Shown here piece after piece: positions 9,079 through 17,582 of a stretch of 64,000 bases of DNA. How positions within the stretch are numbered: position 1 is the stretch's first letter; every line of letters begins with the position of its first letter. The notes below the pieces were generated by a model that ran no database searches, was not told where the DNA came from, and saw nothing but the letters and a program-made list of their open reading frames with translations. This DNA comes from LMUY01 sp965199165. Its GTDB lineage: Bacteria > Pseudomonadota > Alphaproteobacteria > Acetobacterales > Acetobacteraceae. The stretch covers positions 4,092,001 to 4,156,000 of the forward strand of contig OZ240681.1 of the NCBI GenBank assembly GCA_965199165.1, given 5' to 3'. Made by a program: the position numbers and the translations under genes.

Positions 9079-10056
9079 TTACGCATACAATCCCGCGGCC
9101 CTGGCCCGCAGCTGCGCCAGCGTCACCAGCAGGTCGAGCGTCGGCGTGGGGACGCCAGCCAGGCGCGCCAGCTCCAGCGGTTGGGCAAATATCGCGTCGA
9201 TTTCCATCGGCCGGCCAAGTTGCAGGTCCTGCACGATGCTCGGCGTGTGCATGAGCTTGCGCGAACTGGCGATCTGGGCTTCGGGGTCAGCCTTGATGGG
9301 GCACCCCATCGCGGTGGCGACCGCGACGATCTCGGCCGCGATGCTGCGCAGCGCGGTGCAACAGGCTTCTTCGGCGAACAGGACTCGGCCGGGCAGGCCC
9401 GTCAAAACGCCCATCGGGCCGGAGCTGACATTCAACAGCAGCTTGCCCCAGATACGGGCGCGGATGTCCGGCACCGCCTCGCTGCCCATCCCGCCGGCGC
9501 GCAACGCAGCGGCCACCGCCTCGGCACGTGGGGAGACCGTGCCGTCCGGTTCGCCCACGATGATGCGGCCATTGGCGTTGGCCACCTGGATGACGCCTGG
9601 CTCGAGGACGGTGCAGGCGGAGTTGATGACTCCGCCGATCGCCCGCTCCGGCCCAAGCGTGTCCCAGATGGTGCCGCCGGGGTCGAGCCGATCCAGCCGC
9701 TTGCCATCGTGCGGGCCGCCTTCCTTGTAGAAATACCACCACGGGATGCCGTTCATGGCGAAGACGATCGCGGTATCCCGCCCCAGCAGCGACTTCAGCG
9801 ACGCGGCGGCGTCCGGCAGGCTGGGTGCCTTCAGCGTGACGAGCACGGCATCCTGCGGGCCGAGCGTGGCCGGGTCGTCGCTCGCCGCGACCTTCACGCG
9901 GAAGGTGCCGTCCGGCGCGCGCACCTCCAGCCCTCGCGCCTGCATGGCCGCGAGGTGTGGGCCGCGCGCGACCACCGACACCTCGGCCCCGCCCTGCGCC
10001 AGCCGCCCGGCCGCATGGCCGCCCACGGCGCCGGCGCCGAACACGCAGATCCTCAT
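9079..10056 (-). CDS. Ketopantoate reductase-like NADP-dependent dehydrogenase (ApbA/PanE family)
   Basis: A 325-residue 6-phosphogluconate-dehydrogenase-fold protein. The N-terminal Rossmann motif GAGAVGG is at residues 7-13. The central segment with VTLKAPSL and FAMNGIPWW, and the C-terminal helical domain (IWGKLLLNVSSGPMGVLTG), match the PanE family, which reduces 2-dehydropantoate in pantothenate synthesis. Many PanE paralogues act on other 2-oxoacids, and the partner here is an M20 amidohydrolase rather than panB or panC, so a catabolic role is possible. The ATG overlaps the upstream stop as ATGA. Confidence 0.85.
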   Translation of the reverse strand: MRICVFGAGAVGGHAAGRLAQGGAEVSVVARGPHLAAMQARGLEVRAPDGTFRVKVAASDDPATLGPQDAVLVTLKAPSLPDAAASLKSLLGRDTAIVFAMNGIPWWYFYKEGGPHDGKRLDRLDPGGTIWDTLGPERAIGGVINSACTVLEPGVIQVANANGRIIVGEPDGTVSPRAEAVAAALRAGGMGSEAVPDIRARIWGKLLLNVSSGPMGVLTGLPGRVLFAEEACCTALRSIAAEIVAVATAMGCPIKADPEAQIASSRKLMHTPSIVQDLQLGRPMEIDAIFAQPLELARLAGVPTPTLDLLVTLAQLRARAAGLYA

Positions 10057-11231
10057 GACAGCAGATCCAGGGCGATGCGGGACAGCGCCTGCACACCCTG
10101 CACCAGGCAAGCCTCGTCCGGCTGGTAGTCGGAGTTGTGCAGCTTGTCGTCCCGCCCGGCGGCCCCGGCCCCGATGCGGACCTGCAGTCCTGGCACCATC
10201 TCCGTCATGAGGGCGAAATCCTCGCCGCCCAGGCTCGGCTCGCCGGCGCTCACCACCTCGCCCAGTTGCGCGCGGATGGACGCCATGCCGCGGTCGATCA
10301 TGCCGTCATCGTTGACCAGGGGTGGGCAGCGGCGGTCGTATTGCACCTCGACCCGCACGCGCATCCCTTCGGCCACCCCGGCGCACAGGCGGCGGATCGC
10401 GACCTCGGCCTGGTCGCGCACGGCCGGGTGCAGGGTGCGCACCGTGCCTTTCAGCAGCACGCTGTCCGGGATGATGTTGTGCGCCATGCCGCCCTGGATG
10501 GTCCCGACCGTCACCACGGCCGGCGCCGTCGGCTGGACCTCGCGGCTCACCACGGTCTGCAGCTGCATGACGAGGCTGGCCGCGGCCATCACCGGGTCGA
10601 CCGTGTTGTGCGGGTAGGCGGCGTGGCCGGACTTGCCGTGCACGCCGATGTCGAACGTGTCCACGCTCGCCAGGGAAGCACCGCGGACGTAGGCGAACTG
10701 GCCGACCGGCATGTCCGGATGGTTGTGGAAGCCCACCGCCATGTCCACCCCGTCGAGCACACCCTGCTCGATCATCGCTGCCGCGCCGCCACCGACCTCC
10801 TCGGCGGGCTGGAACACCAGCTTCACCGTGCCGCGCAGCTGCGGGGCCAGCCGCGCCAGCACCTCGGCCACCCCGATCAGCGTCGCAGTGTGGATGTCGT
10901 GGCCGCAGGCGTGCATCAATCCCGGCACCGTGCTTGCGAAAGGCTGCCCGGTCTGCTCCGCGATCGGCAGCGCGTCCATGTCCGCGCGGATGACGACGGT
11001 GGGACCGGGCGCGCCGCCGCTGATCGTGCCGACCACCCCGGTGACGCCGACGCCGGTCTGATGCGGGATGCGCAGCCGCGCTAGCTCCGCCGCGACGATT
11101 CCGGCCGTCCGGACCTCCTGGAAAGCAAGCTCGGGGTGGGCGTGCAAGTCGCGGCGGATCGCGATCAAAGCCGGGCCGATCTCGTCCGCCATGCCCGAAA
11201 TCGTCAGTTGCGGGTCATTGAGCCGGTCCAT
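10053..11231 (-). CDS. M20-family amidohydrolase (hippurate hydrolase type)
   Basis: A 392-residue cytoplasmic metal-dependent amidohydrolase. The metal-binding motif HACGHDIH is at residues 108-115 (Cys109, His111). The catalytic and metal glutamates lie in FQPAEEVGGGA (144-145), a dimerisation domain follows, and a late SLGGEDFALM motif completes the site. The family removes acyl groups from N-acyl amino acids or related amides. The ATG at 11231 has a GGGAGAT ribosome binding site. A longer in-frame N-terminus of low-complexity residues was rejected. Overlaps the reductase downstream. Confidence 0.9.
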   Translation of the reverse strand: MDRLNDPQLTISGMADEIGPALIAIRRDLHAHPELAFQEVRTAGIVAAELARLRIPHQTGVGVTGVVGTISGGAPGPTVVIRADMDALPIAEQTGQPFASTVPGLMHACGHDIHTATLIGVAEVLARLAPQLRGTVKLVFQPAEEVGGGAAAMIEQGVLDGVDMAVGFHNHPDMPVGQFAYVRGASLASVDTFDIGVHGKSGHAAYPHNTVDPVMAAASLVMQLQTVVSREVQPTAPAVVTVGTIQGGMAHNIIPDSVLLKGTVRTLHPAVRDQAEVAIRRLCAGVAEGMRVRVEVQYDRRCPPLVNDDGMIDRGMASIRAQLGEVVSAGEPSLGGEDFALMTEMVPGLQVRIGAGAAGRDDKLHNSDYQPDEACLVQGVQALSRIALDLLS

Positions 11232-11376
11232 GCGCCATCTCCCAATGATGCTGCGGCTGCGAGCATGACCGCGGCGGTTTGCGGGGGCAAGGCCGTGGCG
11301 ATGCATGGAAATGGACAAGCTTCCACTGTTGCCGCTAGGAGGGCACAGACGGTCACAGCGATTTGCGCGAGGGTTC

Positions 11377-12846
11377 ATGGACATTCAGCCGGCCGGGATC
11401 ATCCCCAGCACCCTGGCCGCCGGCGGGCCGGGCGATGTCGTGCCCGTCATCCTGTCCGGCGGCTCCGGCACCCGGTTGTGGCCGGTCTCGCGGGAGAGCT
11501 TTCCCAAGCAGTTCTGGGGCCTGCTGAACCACGACCGGTCACTGATCGTCGAGACGGCGTTGCGCGGGCGAGGCCCCGGGTTCAGCGCCCCCGTCGTGGT
11601 CTGCAACAACGAGCATCGCTTCCTCGTTGCCGAACAGCTGCGCGACGCCGGGATCACCGATGCGCGCATCGTGCTGGAACCGGTCGGCCGCAACTCCGCC
11701 CCGGCCGTCGCCGCCGCGGCGCTGCTGGTGGCGCAGAGCAACCCACAGGCCGTTATATGGATGATGCCGGCGGACGCGGCGATCGGCGACGTCGACACCC
11801 TGCACGACATCCTGGCCAAGGCCGTGGCGGGTGCCCGCGCCGGGCGGATCGTGACGCTGGGGATGAAGGCGATCAGGCCGGAGACGGGCTACGGCTACAT
11901 GGAGCTGGGCGCCGCGATCGAAGGCGTGCCGGGCGTCAGCGCGGTCGCCCAGTTCATCGAGAAGCCGGACGTGCAGGGGGCCACCAAGCTGATGGCCGAG
12001 GGCGCGCTGTGGAACGCCGGCATGTTCGTGTTCACGGCCGAGACCATGCTCGAGGAGCTGCAGATGCACGCTCCGGACGTGCTTTCGGCGGTACGCCGGG
12101 CGTTGGAGGGTGCCTCCCGCGACCTCGACTTCATCCGGTTGCAGGCGGACGCGTTCCGCGCCAGCCCCAACATCAGCCTGGACTACGCCGTGGCGGAGCG
12201 GACGCACCGGATCGCCGTGGTGCCGGCGGACATGCGCTGGTCCGATGTCGGTTCCTGGAGCGCCCTGTGGGACCTGGGGGAGAAGGACGCCAGCGGCAAC
12301 GTCGCGGTGGGCGACGTGCTGCTCGAGGGCTCCTCGCACTGCTACGCGCGCAGCGACGGGATCATGACCGCGGTGGTCGGGTTGACGGACGCCGTCGTGG
12401 TGGTGACGGAGGACGCCGTGCTGGCCATGCACCGGGACCGGGCACAGGACGTCAAGAAGGTCGTCGACCGGTTGAAGGCGGCAGGCCGGCACGAGGCGGT
12501 CGCGCACAACCGGGTGTATCGCCCCTGGGGGTTCTACGAGAGCCTGATCAACGGCGACCGTTTCCAGGTGAAGCGCATCGTGGTCACGCCGGGCCACAAG
12601 ATGAGCCTGCAGAAGCACTTCCACCGGGCAGAGCACTGGGTGGTGGTGAACGGCACGGCGATCGTGACGCGCAACGACGAGGAGGTGATGGTTCGGGAGA
12701 ACGAGAGCATCTACCTCCCGCTGGGGACGGTGCACCGCATGGCCAATCCAGGCCGTATCCCGCTGACCCTCATCGAGGTACAGTCAGGCTCATACCTGGG
12801 CGAAGACGATATCGTGCGGTTCGAGGATGATTACGGCCGCAACTGA
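11377..12846 (+). CDS. manC: Bifunctional mannose-1-phosphate guanylyltransferase / mannose-6-phosphate isomerase
   Basis: A 489-residue enzyme that makes GDP-mannose for surface polysaccharide. The pyrophosphorylase signature SGGSGTRLWPVSR is at residues 27-39, with FPKQF following. The C-terminal type-II isomerase cupin (PGHKMSLQKHFHRAEHW) begins near residue 404. Length and two-domain order match the AlgA/XanB/ManC family. The ATG at 11377 follows GAGGG. No other exopolysaccharide gene is nearby. Divergent from the amidohydrolase, with 145 bases between. Confidence 0.94.
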   Translation: MDIQPAGIIPSTLAAGGPGDVVPVILSGGSGTRLWPVSRESFPKQFWGLLNHDRSLIVETALRGRGPGFSAPVVVCNNEHRFLVAEQLRDAGITDARIVLEPVGRNSAPAVAAAALLVAQSNPQAVIWMMPADAAIGDVDTLHDILAKAVAGARAGRIVTLGMKAIRPETGYGYMELGAAIEGVPGVSAVAQFIEKPDVQGATKLMAEGALWNAGMFVFTAETMLEELQMHAPDVLSAVRRALEGASRDLDFIRLQADAFRASPNISLDYAVAERTHRIAVVPADMRWSDVGSWSALWDLGEKDASGNVAVGDVLLEGSSHCYARSDGIMTAVVGLTDAVVVVTEDAVLAMHRDRAQDVKKVVDRLKAAGRHEAVAHNRVYRPWGFYESLINGDRFQVKRIVVTPGHKMSLQKHFHRAEHWVVVNGTAIVTRNDEEVMVRENESIYLPLGTVHRMANPGRIPLTLIEVQSGSYLGEDDIVRFEDDYGRN

Positions 12847-12900
12847 GCGTTGAACTTCCGGCGCGGTGGCGCTTTGAGGCTGCATCGAAGGAGATCACCC

Positions 12901-13209
12901 ATGCGTCATCTCACCACTGCCGTGCTGCGACCGGCAAGCGTCGTCGCCCTGATCGGACTTGCCGGTTGCGTGGGCGCACCCGCGCCTGGCCCGGTGGTCT
13001 ACGCACCGACCAACCCGGCCTACGTCACGCCCGGCTACAGTCAAGGCACCGGCTATGCGCCGCCGGCAGCCGCGCCGGTGCAGGCTGCGGCCTACGGCGT
13101 CACCTGCTACGCCGGCGTCTACACCTGCCAGCTGCCCCAGCAGCTGCCCGTCGGGGCGCAATGCTCCTGTCCCGGCCTCGGCGCGCCGTCATACGGGAAC
13201 GTGCGCTAA
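12901..13209 (+). CDS. Small secreted lipoprotein with a Cys-rich C-terminus
   Basis: A 102-residue protein. The signal peptide ends in the lipobox LAGC (Cys23). The middle is Pro/Ala/Tyr-rich and low in complexity. The C-terminal 35 residues contain four cysteines (CYAGVYTC, then CSCPGLG), which could form two disulfides in the periplasm. The ATG has a near-consensus ribosome binding site, AAGGAGAT. A perfect hairpin follows the stop. I do not recognise a functional family. Confidence 0.72.
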   Translation: MRHLTTAVLRPASVVALIGLAGCVGAPAPGPVVYAPTNPAYVTPGYSQGTGYAPPAAAPVQAAAYGVTCYAGVYTCQLPQQLPVGAQCSCPGLGAPSYGNVR

Positions 13210-13218
13210 CCACTGGGC

Positions 13219-13248
13219 GGCGGACGGGGCATCGCTGCCCCGTCCGCC
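13219..13248 (+). terminator. Perfect 12-bp hairpin after the lipoprotein gene
   Basis: GGCGGACGGGGC pairs perfectly with GCCCCGTCCGCC around a six-base loop, ten bases past the stop. No T-run follows, as is common in GC-rich alphaproteobacteria. It separates the lipoprotein from hisG. Confidence 0.7.
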
Positions 13249-13308
13249 ACCACCTGGCTCCGCCGTCTGCATGGTGCTACGCCGCCGCACCTTGTTCCCG
13301 AGGCTCCT

Positions 13309-14001
13309 ATGACTGCGTTCTTCCCGGCGGCTGTCCTCCTGCCAGAACAGACCGCTCCCTGCGTCTTGGCCCTGCCCAAGGGCCGTATCCTGCGGGAGTG
13401 TGCCGACCTGCTGCTGCGCGCCGGCATCCATCCTGCCGCCGACTACGAGGATGAGGACTCCCGGCGGTTGCGGTTCCCCACCGACGACCCCGAGTTGGAC
13501 GTCGTGCGGGTCCGCCCCTTCGATGTCGCGACGTTCGTCGCGTTCGGCGGCGCGCAGATCGGGATTTGCGGGTCGGACGTGTTGATGGAGTTCGACTATC
13601 CGGAGCTGTACGCCCCGTTGGACCTCGACATCGGACATTGCCGCGTGAGCGTCGCCGGGCCTGCGGACTGGATCGATACGGCGGAGACCCGGTCCTGGTC
13701 CCGCGTCCGCGTGGCGACCAAGTATCCGAACATCGCTCGGCGCCACTTCGCCACCCGCGGCATCCATGCCGAGATCGTGCACCTGAACGGTGCCATGGAA
13801 CTTGCGCCGGGGCTGGGGCTCTCCCGTCTGATCGTCGACCTGGTGCAGACCGGCTCCACCCTGGCCGCCAACGGGCTGCGGGAAAGCGAGGTCATCGCCG
13901 ACATCTCTAGCCGGCTGGTCGTGAACCGGACCGCGCTGAAGACCCAGCCGGAGAAGATCGGCGCCTGGATCGGACGGTTCCGCGCGGCGCTGGTCCGATG
14001 A
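13309..14001 (+). CDS. hisG: ATP phosphoribosyltransferase, short form
   Basis: First step of histidine synthesis: condenses ATP and PRPP. It has 230 residues with the periplasmic-binding-protein-like fold: LALPKGRI near residues 21-28, QIGICGSDVL, and the PRPP loop DLVQTGSTLAANGL near 183-196. It lacks the ~80-residue ACT-like regulatory domain of long HisG, so it should need HisZ for activity and histidine feedback. hisZ is not in the window. The ATG has a GAGG site. The hisD start overlaps its stop (ATGA). Confidence 0.95.
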   Translation: MTAFFPAAVLLPEQTAPCVLALPKGRILRECADLLLRAGIHPAADYEDEDSRRLRFPTDDPELDVVRVRPFDVATFVAFGGAQIGICGSDVLMEFDYPELYAPLDLDIGHCRVSVAGPADWIDTAETRSWSRVRVATKYPNIARRHFATRGIHAEIVHLNGAMELAPGLGLSRLIVDLVQTGSTLAANGLRESEVIADISSRLVVNRTALKTQPEKIGAWIGRFRAALVR

Positions 14002-15296
14002 AGCGCCTGGATAGCGCCGCGCCCGATTTCGACGCCGCGTTCGCCGCCCTGCTCCAGCAAGCCCGCGACACCACCCAGCGCGTCGACCAGCCCGTGGCGG
14101 CGATCCTGGCCGCAGTTCGGGCGGATGGCGACGCCGCGTTGTGCGCGTTGACGGCGCAACACGACCACCACGCGGTCACCGCCGATCGCCTGCGGATCGA
14201 TGCGGACGAGATCGATGCCGCGGCCAACGCCATCAGTCCGGAGCTCTCCGCCGCGCTGGACCTTGCGGCGACGCGGATCGAGGCGTTCCACCGCTTGCAG
14301 CTGCCGCAGGACATCGAGACGAGCGATGCCACGGGGTTGCGCATGGGCATGCGCTGGACCGCGCTCGACGCGGTGGGCCTGTATGTGCCCGGCGGCAAGG
14401 CGGCCTATCCATCCTCCGTGCTGATGAACGCGATCCCGGCGCGTGTGGCCGGCGTGTCGCGGTTGGCCATGTGCGTGCCCACGCCTGGCGGCGCCCTGAA
14501 CCCGCTGGTGCTCGCCGCCGCCCGGCGCGCCGGGGTGACGGAAATCTACCGGGTCGGGGGGGCTCAAGCCGTCGCGGCTTTGGCCTTCGGCACCGCGACG
14601 ATTGCCCCGGTGGACCGGATCGTCGGCCCAGGGAACGCCTACGTCGCCGAAGCCAAGCGGCAGGTGTTCGGTCGCGTCGGCATCGACGGCATCGCCGGGC
14701 CGTCCGAGGTGGTGGTGCTGGCCGACGCCGGCGCCGACCCGCGGCGCGTGGCCATCGACCTGCTGGCCCAGGCGGAACACGATGAAAGCGCGCAGGCCAT
14801 CCTCATCACCGACCATCCCGGGCTCGCGGATGCCGTGGCCCGGGCGGTGGAGACCGAGCTGCGTACGTTGACCCGGCCCGAGGCCGCCCATTCCTGGCGG
14901 GACCATGGCTGCATCATCCTCGTGCGCGACTGGGGCGAGGGCGCCGCGCTGACCGACCGACTGGCACCCGAGCACCTGCAGATCATGGTGGCCGATCCCG
15001 GCGCCCTGTTCGCGCGCATCCGCCATTGCGGCGCCGCCTTCCTCGGGATGGACTGTCCGGAGGCGCTGGGCGACTACGTGGCCGGGCCGAACCACGTGCT
15101 GCCGACGGGCCGCACCGCCCGGTTCGCCTCCGGCCTCTCGGTATACGACTTCCTCAAGCGCACGACGTGGGTGGAGGCCGATGCCGGGTCGCTCGCCAGC
15201 ATCGGCCCGGCCGCGGTTGCGTTGGCCGAGGCGGAGGGCCTGCAAGCCCACGCCCGCAGCGTGGCCATGCGTCTGGGGCAGCCACCCCACGCTTGA
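13998..15296 (+). CDS. hisD: Histidinol dehydrogenase
   Basis: A zinc-dependent, NAD-linked enzyme that oxidises L-histidinol to histidine in two steps. Its 432 residues fit the family. Recognisable segments are GLYVPGGKAAYPSS, the NAD-binding VGGAQAVAALAFGT, GPGNAYVAEAKR, the catalytic region LLAQAEHDESAQ and LAPEHLQIM. Coupled to hisG by ATGA. It is followed by a 63-base gap before infA, which may carry its own promoter. Confidence 0.97.
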   Translation: MKRLDSAAPDFDAAFAALLQQARDTTQRVDQPVAAILAAVRADGDAALCALTAQHDHHAVTADRLRIDADEIDAAANAISPELSAALDLAATRIEAFHRLQLPQDIETSDATGLRMGMRWTALDAVGLYVPGGKAAYPSSVLMNAIPARVAGVSRLAMCVPTPGGALNPLVLAAARRAGVTEIYRVGGAQAVAALAFGTATIAPVDRIVGPGNAYVAEAKRQVFGRVGIDGIAGPSEVVVLADAGADPRRVAIDLLAQAEHDESAQAILITDHPGLADAVARAVETELRTLTRPEAAHSWRDHGCIILVRDWGEGAALTDRLAPEHLQIMVADPGALFARIRHCGAAFLGMDCPEALGDYVAGPNHVLPTGRTARFASGLSVYDFLKRTTWVEADAGSLASIGPAAVALAEAEGLQAHARSVAMRLGQPPHA

Positions 15297-15359
15297 CCCG
15301 GCACGTCTGCAACATCATGTTCCGCCCCGTCAACAGCCGGGGTGCGACCAGGACCATGC

Positions 15360-15578
15360 ATGTCTAAAGAGGATATGATCGAATTCAGCGGCACCGTGCT
15401 GGAGCTGCTGCCGAACGCCATGTTTCGCGTGAAGTTGGATAACGAGCACAGCATCCTGGCACACACTTCCGGGAAGATGCGCAAGAACCGCATCCGCGTG
15501 CTCGCCGGGGATCGGGTCAACGTCGAAATGACGCCGTACGATCTCTCCAAGGGCCGGATCACCTTCCGTTTCAAGTGA
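15360..15578 (+). CDS. infA: Translation initiation factor IF-1
   Basis: A 72-residue single OB-fold protein that occupies the ribosomal A site during initiation. The sequence is canonical: MSKEDMIEFSGTV, PNAMFRVKL, GKMRKNRIRVLAGDRV and a KGRITFRFK end. An in-frame ATG 18 bases earlier was not used because IF-1 starts at MSKED. It heads the infA-maf-RNase E/G-yacG group. Confidence 0.98.
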   Translation: MSKEDMIEFSGTVLELLPNAMFRVKLDNEHSILAHTSGKMRKNRIRVLAGDRVNVEMTPYDLSKGRITFRFK

Positions 15579-15603
15579 GCCTGGCGCGACCCTCCGCGCT
15601 CCG

Positions 15604-16164
15604 CTGACGCTCGCCTCGGCGAGCCCGCGTCGCCTGGTTCTCCTGGCCCAGATCGGCATCGTTCCGGACCGGGTTCGCCCGGCGGATCTGGACGAGATGC
15701 CTCGCCGCGACGAACTCCCGCGCCTCTACGCCGAGCGTCTCGCGCGCGAGAAGGGCGTGGCCGTGCATTCGGCCGGGGGGTTCACCCTGGCGGCCGACAC
15801 CGTCGTGGCGCTCGGGCGGCGCATCCTCCCCAAGGCAGCCAGTGCCGACGACGTGGCGGCGTGCCTCAACCTCCTTTCGGGACGTCGGCATCATGTAATC
15901 ACGGCCGTGGTGCTGGTCGCGCCCGATGGCCGACTCACCCAACGGGTGGTCGACAGCACGGTGGGCTTCGCCCGGCTGACCGCGGCGCAGATAGCGGCCT
16001 ACGTCGCCGGAGGCGAGGGGGAGGGCAAGGCCGGCGGCTACGCCATCCAGGGGCATGCCGCCGGGTTCGTCCGCTTCCTCAGCGGCAGCTACAGCGGCGT
16101 GATGGGGTTACCGCTGTTCGAGACCGCGCAGTTGCTGCGTGGCCCAGGCTGGCTCGTGCCGTGA
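15604..16164 (+). CDS. maf: Maf/YhdE-family nucleotide pyrophosphatase, apparent CTG start
   Basis: House-cleaning pyrophosphatase acting on non-canonical nucleoside triphosphates. The signature SASPRR is encoded at 15616-15633, the catalytic region ADTVVALGRRIL follows, and the C-terminal YAIQGHAAGFVRFLSGSYSGVMGLPL is typical. The frame opens at 15532 after an in-frame TGA and has no ATG, GTG or TTG before 15697. A start at 15697 would remove SASPRR. I therefore place the start at CTG 15604, which gives 186 residues, close to the family size. The alternative is a one-base frameshift: a GTG at 15575 overlapping the infA stop is out of frame. Its end overlaps the next gene as GTGA. Confidence 0.8.
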   Translation: MTLASASPRRLVLLAQIGIVPDRVRPADLDEMPRRDELPRLYAERLAREKGVAVHSAGGFTLAADTVVALGRRILPKAASADDVAACLNLLSGRRHHVITAVVLVAPDGRLTQRVVDSTVGFARLTAAQIAAYVAGGEGEGKAGGYAIQGHAAGFVRFLSGSYSGVMGLPLFETAQLLRGPGWLVP

Positions 16165-17249
16165 CCCTGTGGCTGTCGTGCAGCCCGGGCGAGGTCCGGG
16201 TCGCGGCGGTGGCGGATGGTGCGTTGCTCGACTATGCGATTTGGCGGCCGGGCAGGCCGGACGGCGTCGGCGACATCCATCGCGGCCGGGTAACAGCCGT
16301 GGTGCCGGGAATGGCGGGCGCCTTCGTCGCCCTTGCCGAAGCCGACGGCTTCCTGCCGGACAGCGCCGGCGCACGGGGCTGCGGCGTGGGAGACGTGCTC
16401 GCCGTGCGGATCGTGCGGGCCGCCCTGGGCGGCAAGGGGCCGCGCCTCGCCACGGCACCACACGATCCCGGCAGCGGGCCGCCCGCACTGCTGCGGCCCG
16501 GGCCCACCCCGATCGAACGACTGGCAACGCTACACTCCGGCCCGGTGCAGGTGGACGATCCCGGCATCGCCGCTTCGCTGCGCCCGGTGCTGGAGGGCCG
16601 GATCGTCATGGGCGCAGGCTGGAACGAGGGTATCGCCAGCACCGTGGAAGCGTTGGCGGACCCGGTGGCTGCCATGCCCGGCGGGTTGCGCGCCACGATC
16701 GAGCCGACTGCCGCGCTCGTGGCGATCGACATGGACATGGCAGCCGCAACGGCCGGGCGTGAAATGAAGGCGCCGAAGCAGGACGCGGCGAACCGGGCCG
16801 CGCTGCCGGCCTTGGCGCGACAGATACGCCTACGCAACCTGTCCGGAGCGATCCTGGTCGACCTCGCAGGGCTGACGGCGCGGCGGCGGCTCGGCCTGGC
16901 GGAGGCCATCCGCACGGCGCTCGCACCCGACCCGGTCGGACCCCGGCTCCTGGGTTTCACGCCGGGCGGCCTGGCCGAGATCCACCGCCCGCGCATCCAT
17001 CCGCCGCTGCACGAGCTGCTGTCCGGTCCGCACGCCGCCGGGCTGGCCGCGCTGCGCCGCATCGTGCGGGAGGCGCAGCCAGCGCGGCCACCTTGCCTGC
17101 GGGCGGCGCCGGACGTGGTCTCTGCCTTGGAGGCCGACCCGGTCGCGCTACCGGCCCTTGCGCTTCGGCTCGGCCGCCCCCTTGTGCTGCGCTCCGACCC
17201 TGGCCTGCCGCCGGGAACGTGGATGATCGAGGAGACGTCGCGTGCCTGA
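16161..17249 (+). CDS. Ribonuclease E/G family protein, short form
   Basis: A 362-residue protein of the RNase E/G group. An N-terminal S1-like segment (GRVTAVVPGMAGAFVAL) runs from about residue 40. The catalytic DNase-I-like region has both expected aspartates, in ALVAIDMDMA and ILVDLAGL, with the helix ALARQIRLRNLSG between. It lacks the long C-terminal scaffold of RNase E and the CPxCxG zinc link. Short relatives of this kind sit between maf and yacG in many alphaproteobacteria. The start is GTG 16161, overlapping the maf stop. Confidence 0.85.
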   Translation: MTLWLSCSPGEVRVAAVADGALLDYAIWRPGRPDGVGDIHRGRVTAVVPGMAGAFVALAEADGFLPDSAGARGCGVGDVLAVRIVRAALGGKGPRLATAPHDPGSGPPALLRPGPTPIERLATLHSGPVQVDDPGIAASLRPVLEGRIVMGAGWNEGIASTVEALADPVAAMPGGLRATIEPTAALVAIDMDMAAATAGREMKAPKQDAANRAALPALARQIRLRNLSGAILVDLAGLTARRRLGLAEAIRTALAPDPVGPRLLGFTPGGLAEIHRPRIHPPLHELLSGPHAAGLAALRRIVREAQPARPPCLRAAPDVVSALEADPVALPALALRLGRPLVLRSDPGLPPGTWMIEETSRA

Positions 17250-17400
17250 AGCCTGCCCGATCTGCGGTGCCAAGCCGGACCCTGCCGTCCGCCCGTTCTG
17301 CTCCCGCCGATGCGCCGACATCGACCTTGGCCGCTGGTTCACCGGGCAATACCGCGTGCCGGCCAAGCCCGACGAGGAAGAGGGCGGCGAGGCTGGCTGA
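17242..17400 (+). CDS. yacG: DNA gyrase inhibitor / zinc-binding protein YacG
   Basis: A 52-residue zinc-ribbon protein with the C-x2-C and C-x3-C pairs of YacG (CPIC near residues 5-8, CSRRC near 20-24), the RWFTGQYRVP segment and an acidic tail. Known members bind GyrB and inhibit gyrase. It starts with GTG inside the last eight bases of the RNase gene. Confidence 0.92.
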   Translation: MPEACPICGAKPDPAVRPFCSRRCADIDLGRWFTGQYRVPAKPDEEEGGEAG

Positions 17401-17406
17401 CCCGAC

Positions 17407-17435
17407 TTGATTGCGCCGCGGCCTTCGGCTACACG
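17407..17435 (+). promoter_or_regulatory. Candidate promoter for tRNA-Phe
   Basis: TTGATT (17407-17412), a 17-base spacer and TACACG (17430-17435) lie 16 bases before the tRNA. Weak matches, supported mainly by spacing and position. Confidence 0.35.
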
Positions 17436-17451
17436 CGCCTCCTCCAACGTT

Positions 17452-17527
17452 GCCCAGGTAGCTCAGTTGGTAGAGCATGCGACTGAAAATCGCAGTGTCG
17501 GTGGTTCGATTCCGCCCCTGGGCACCA
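17452..17527 (+). tRNA. tRNA-Phe (GAA)
   Basis: A 76-base cloverleaf. The acceptor GCCCAGG pairs with CCTGGGC. The anticodon loop CTGAAAA is closed by TGCGA/TCGCA, giving anticodon GAA. The T-arm contains GGTTCGATTCC and the CCA end is encoded at 17525-17527. Confidence 0.98.
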
Positions 17528-17582
17528 TCTTGCCCGTGACAGAAGCAGGGGGGCGAGCTGGCAGGTAGCGTTGGGAGGGTCC

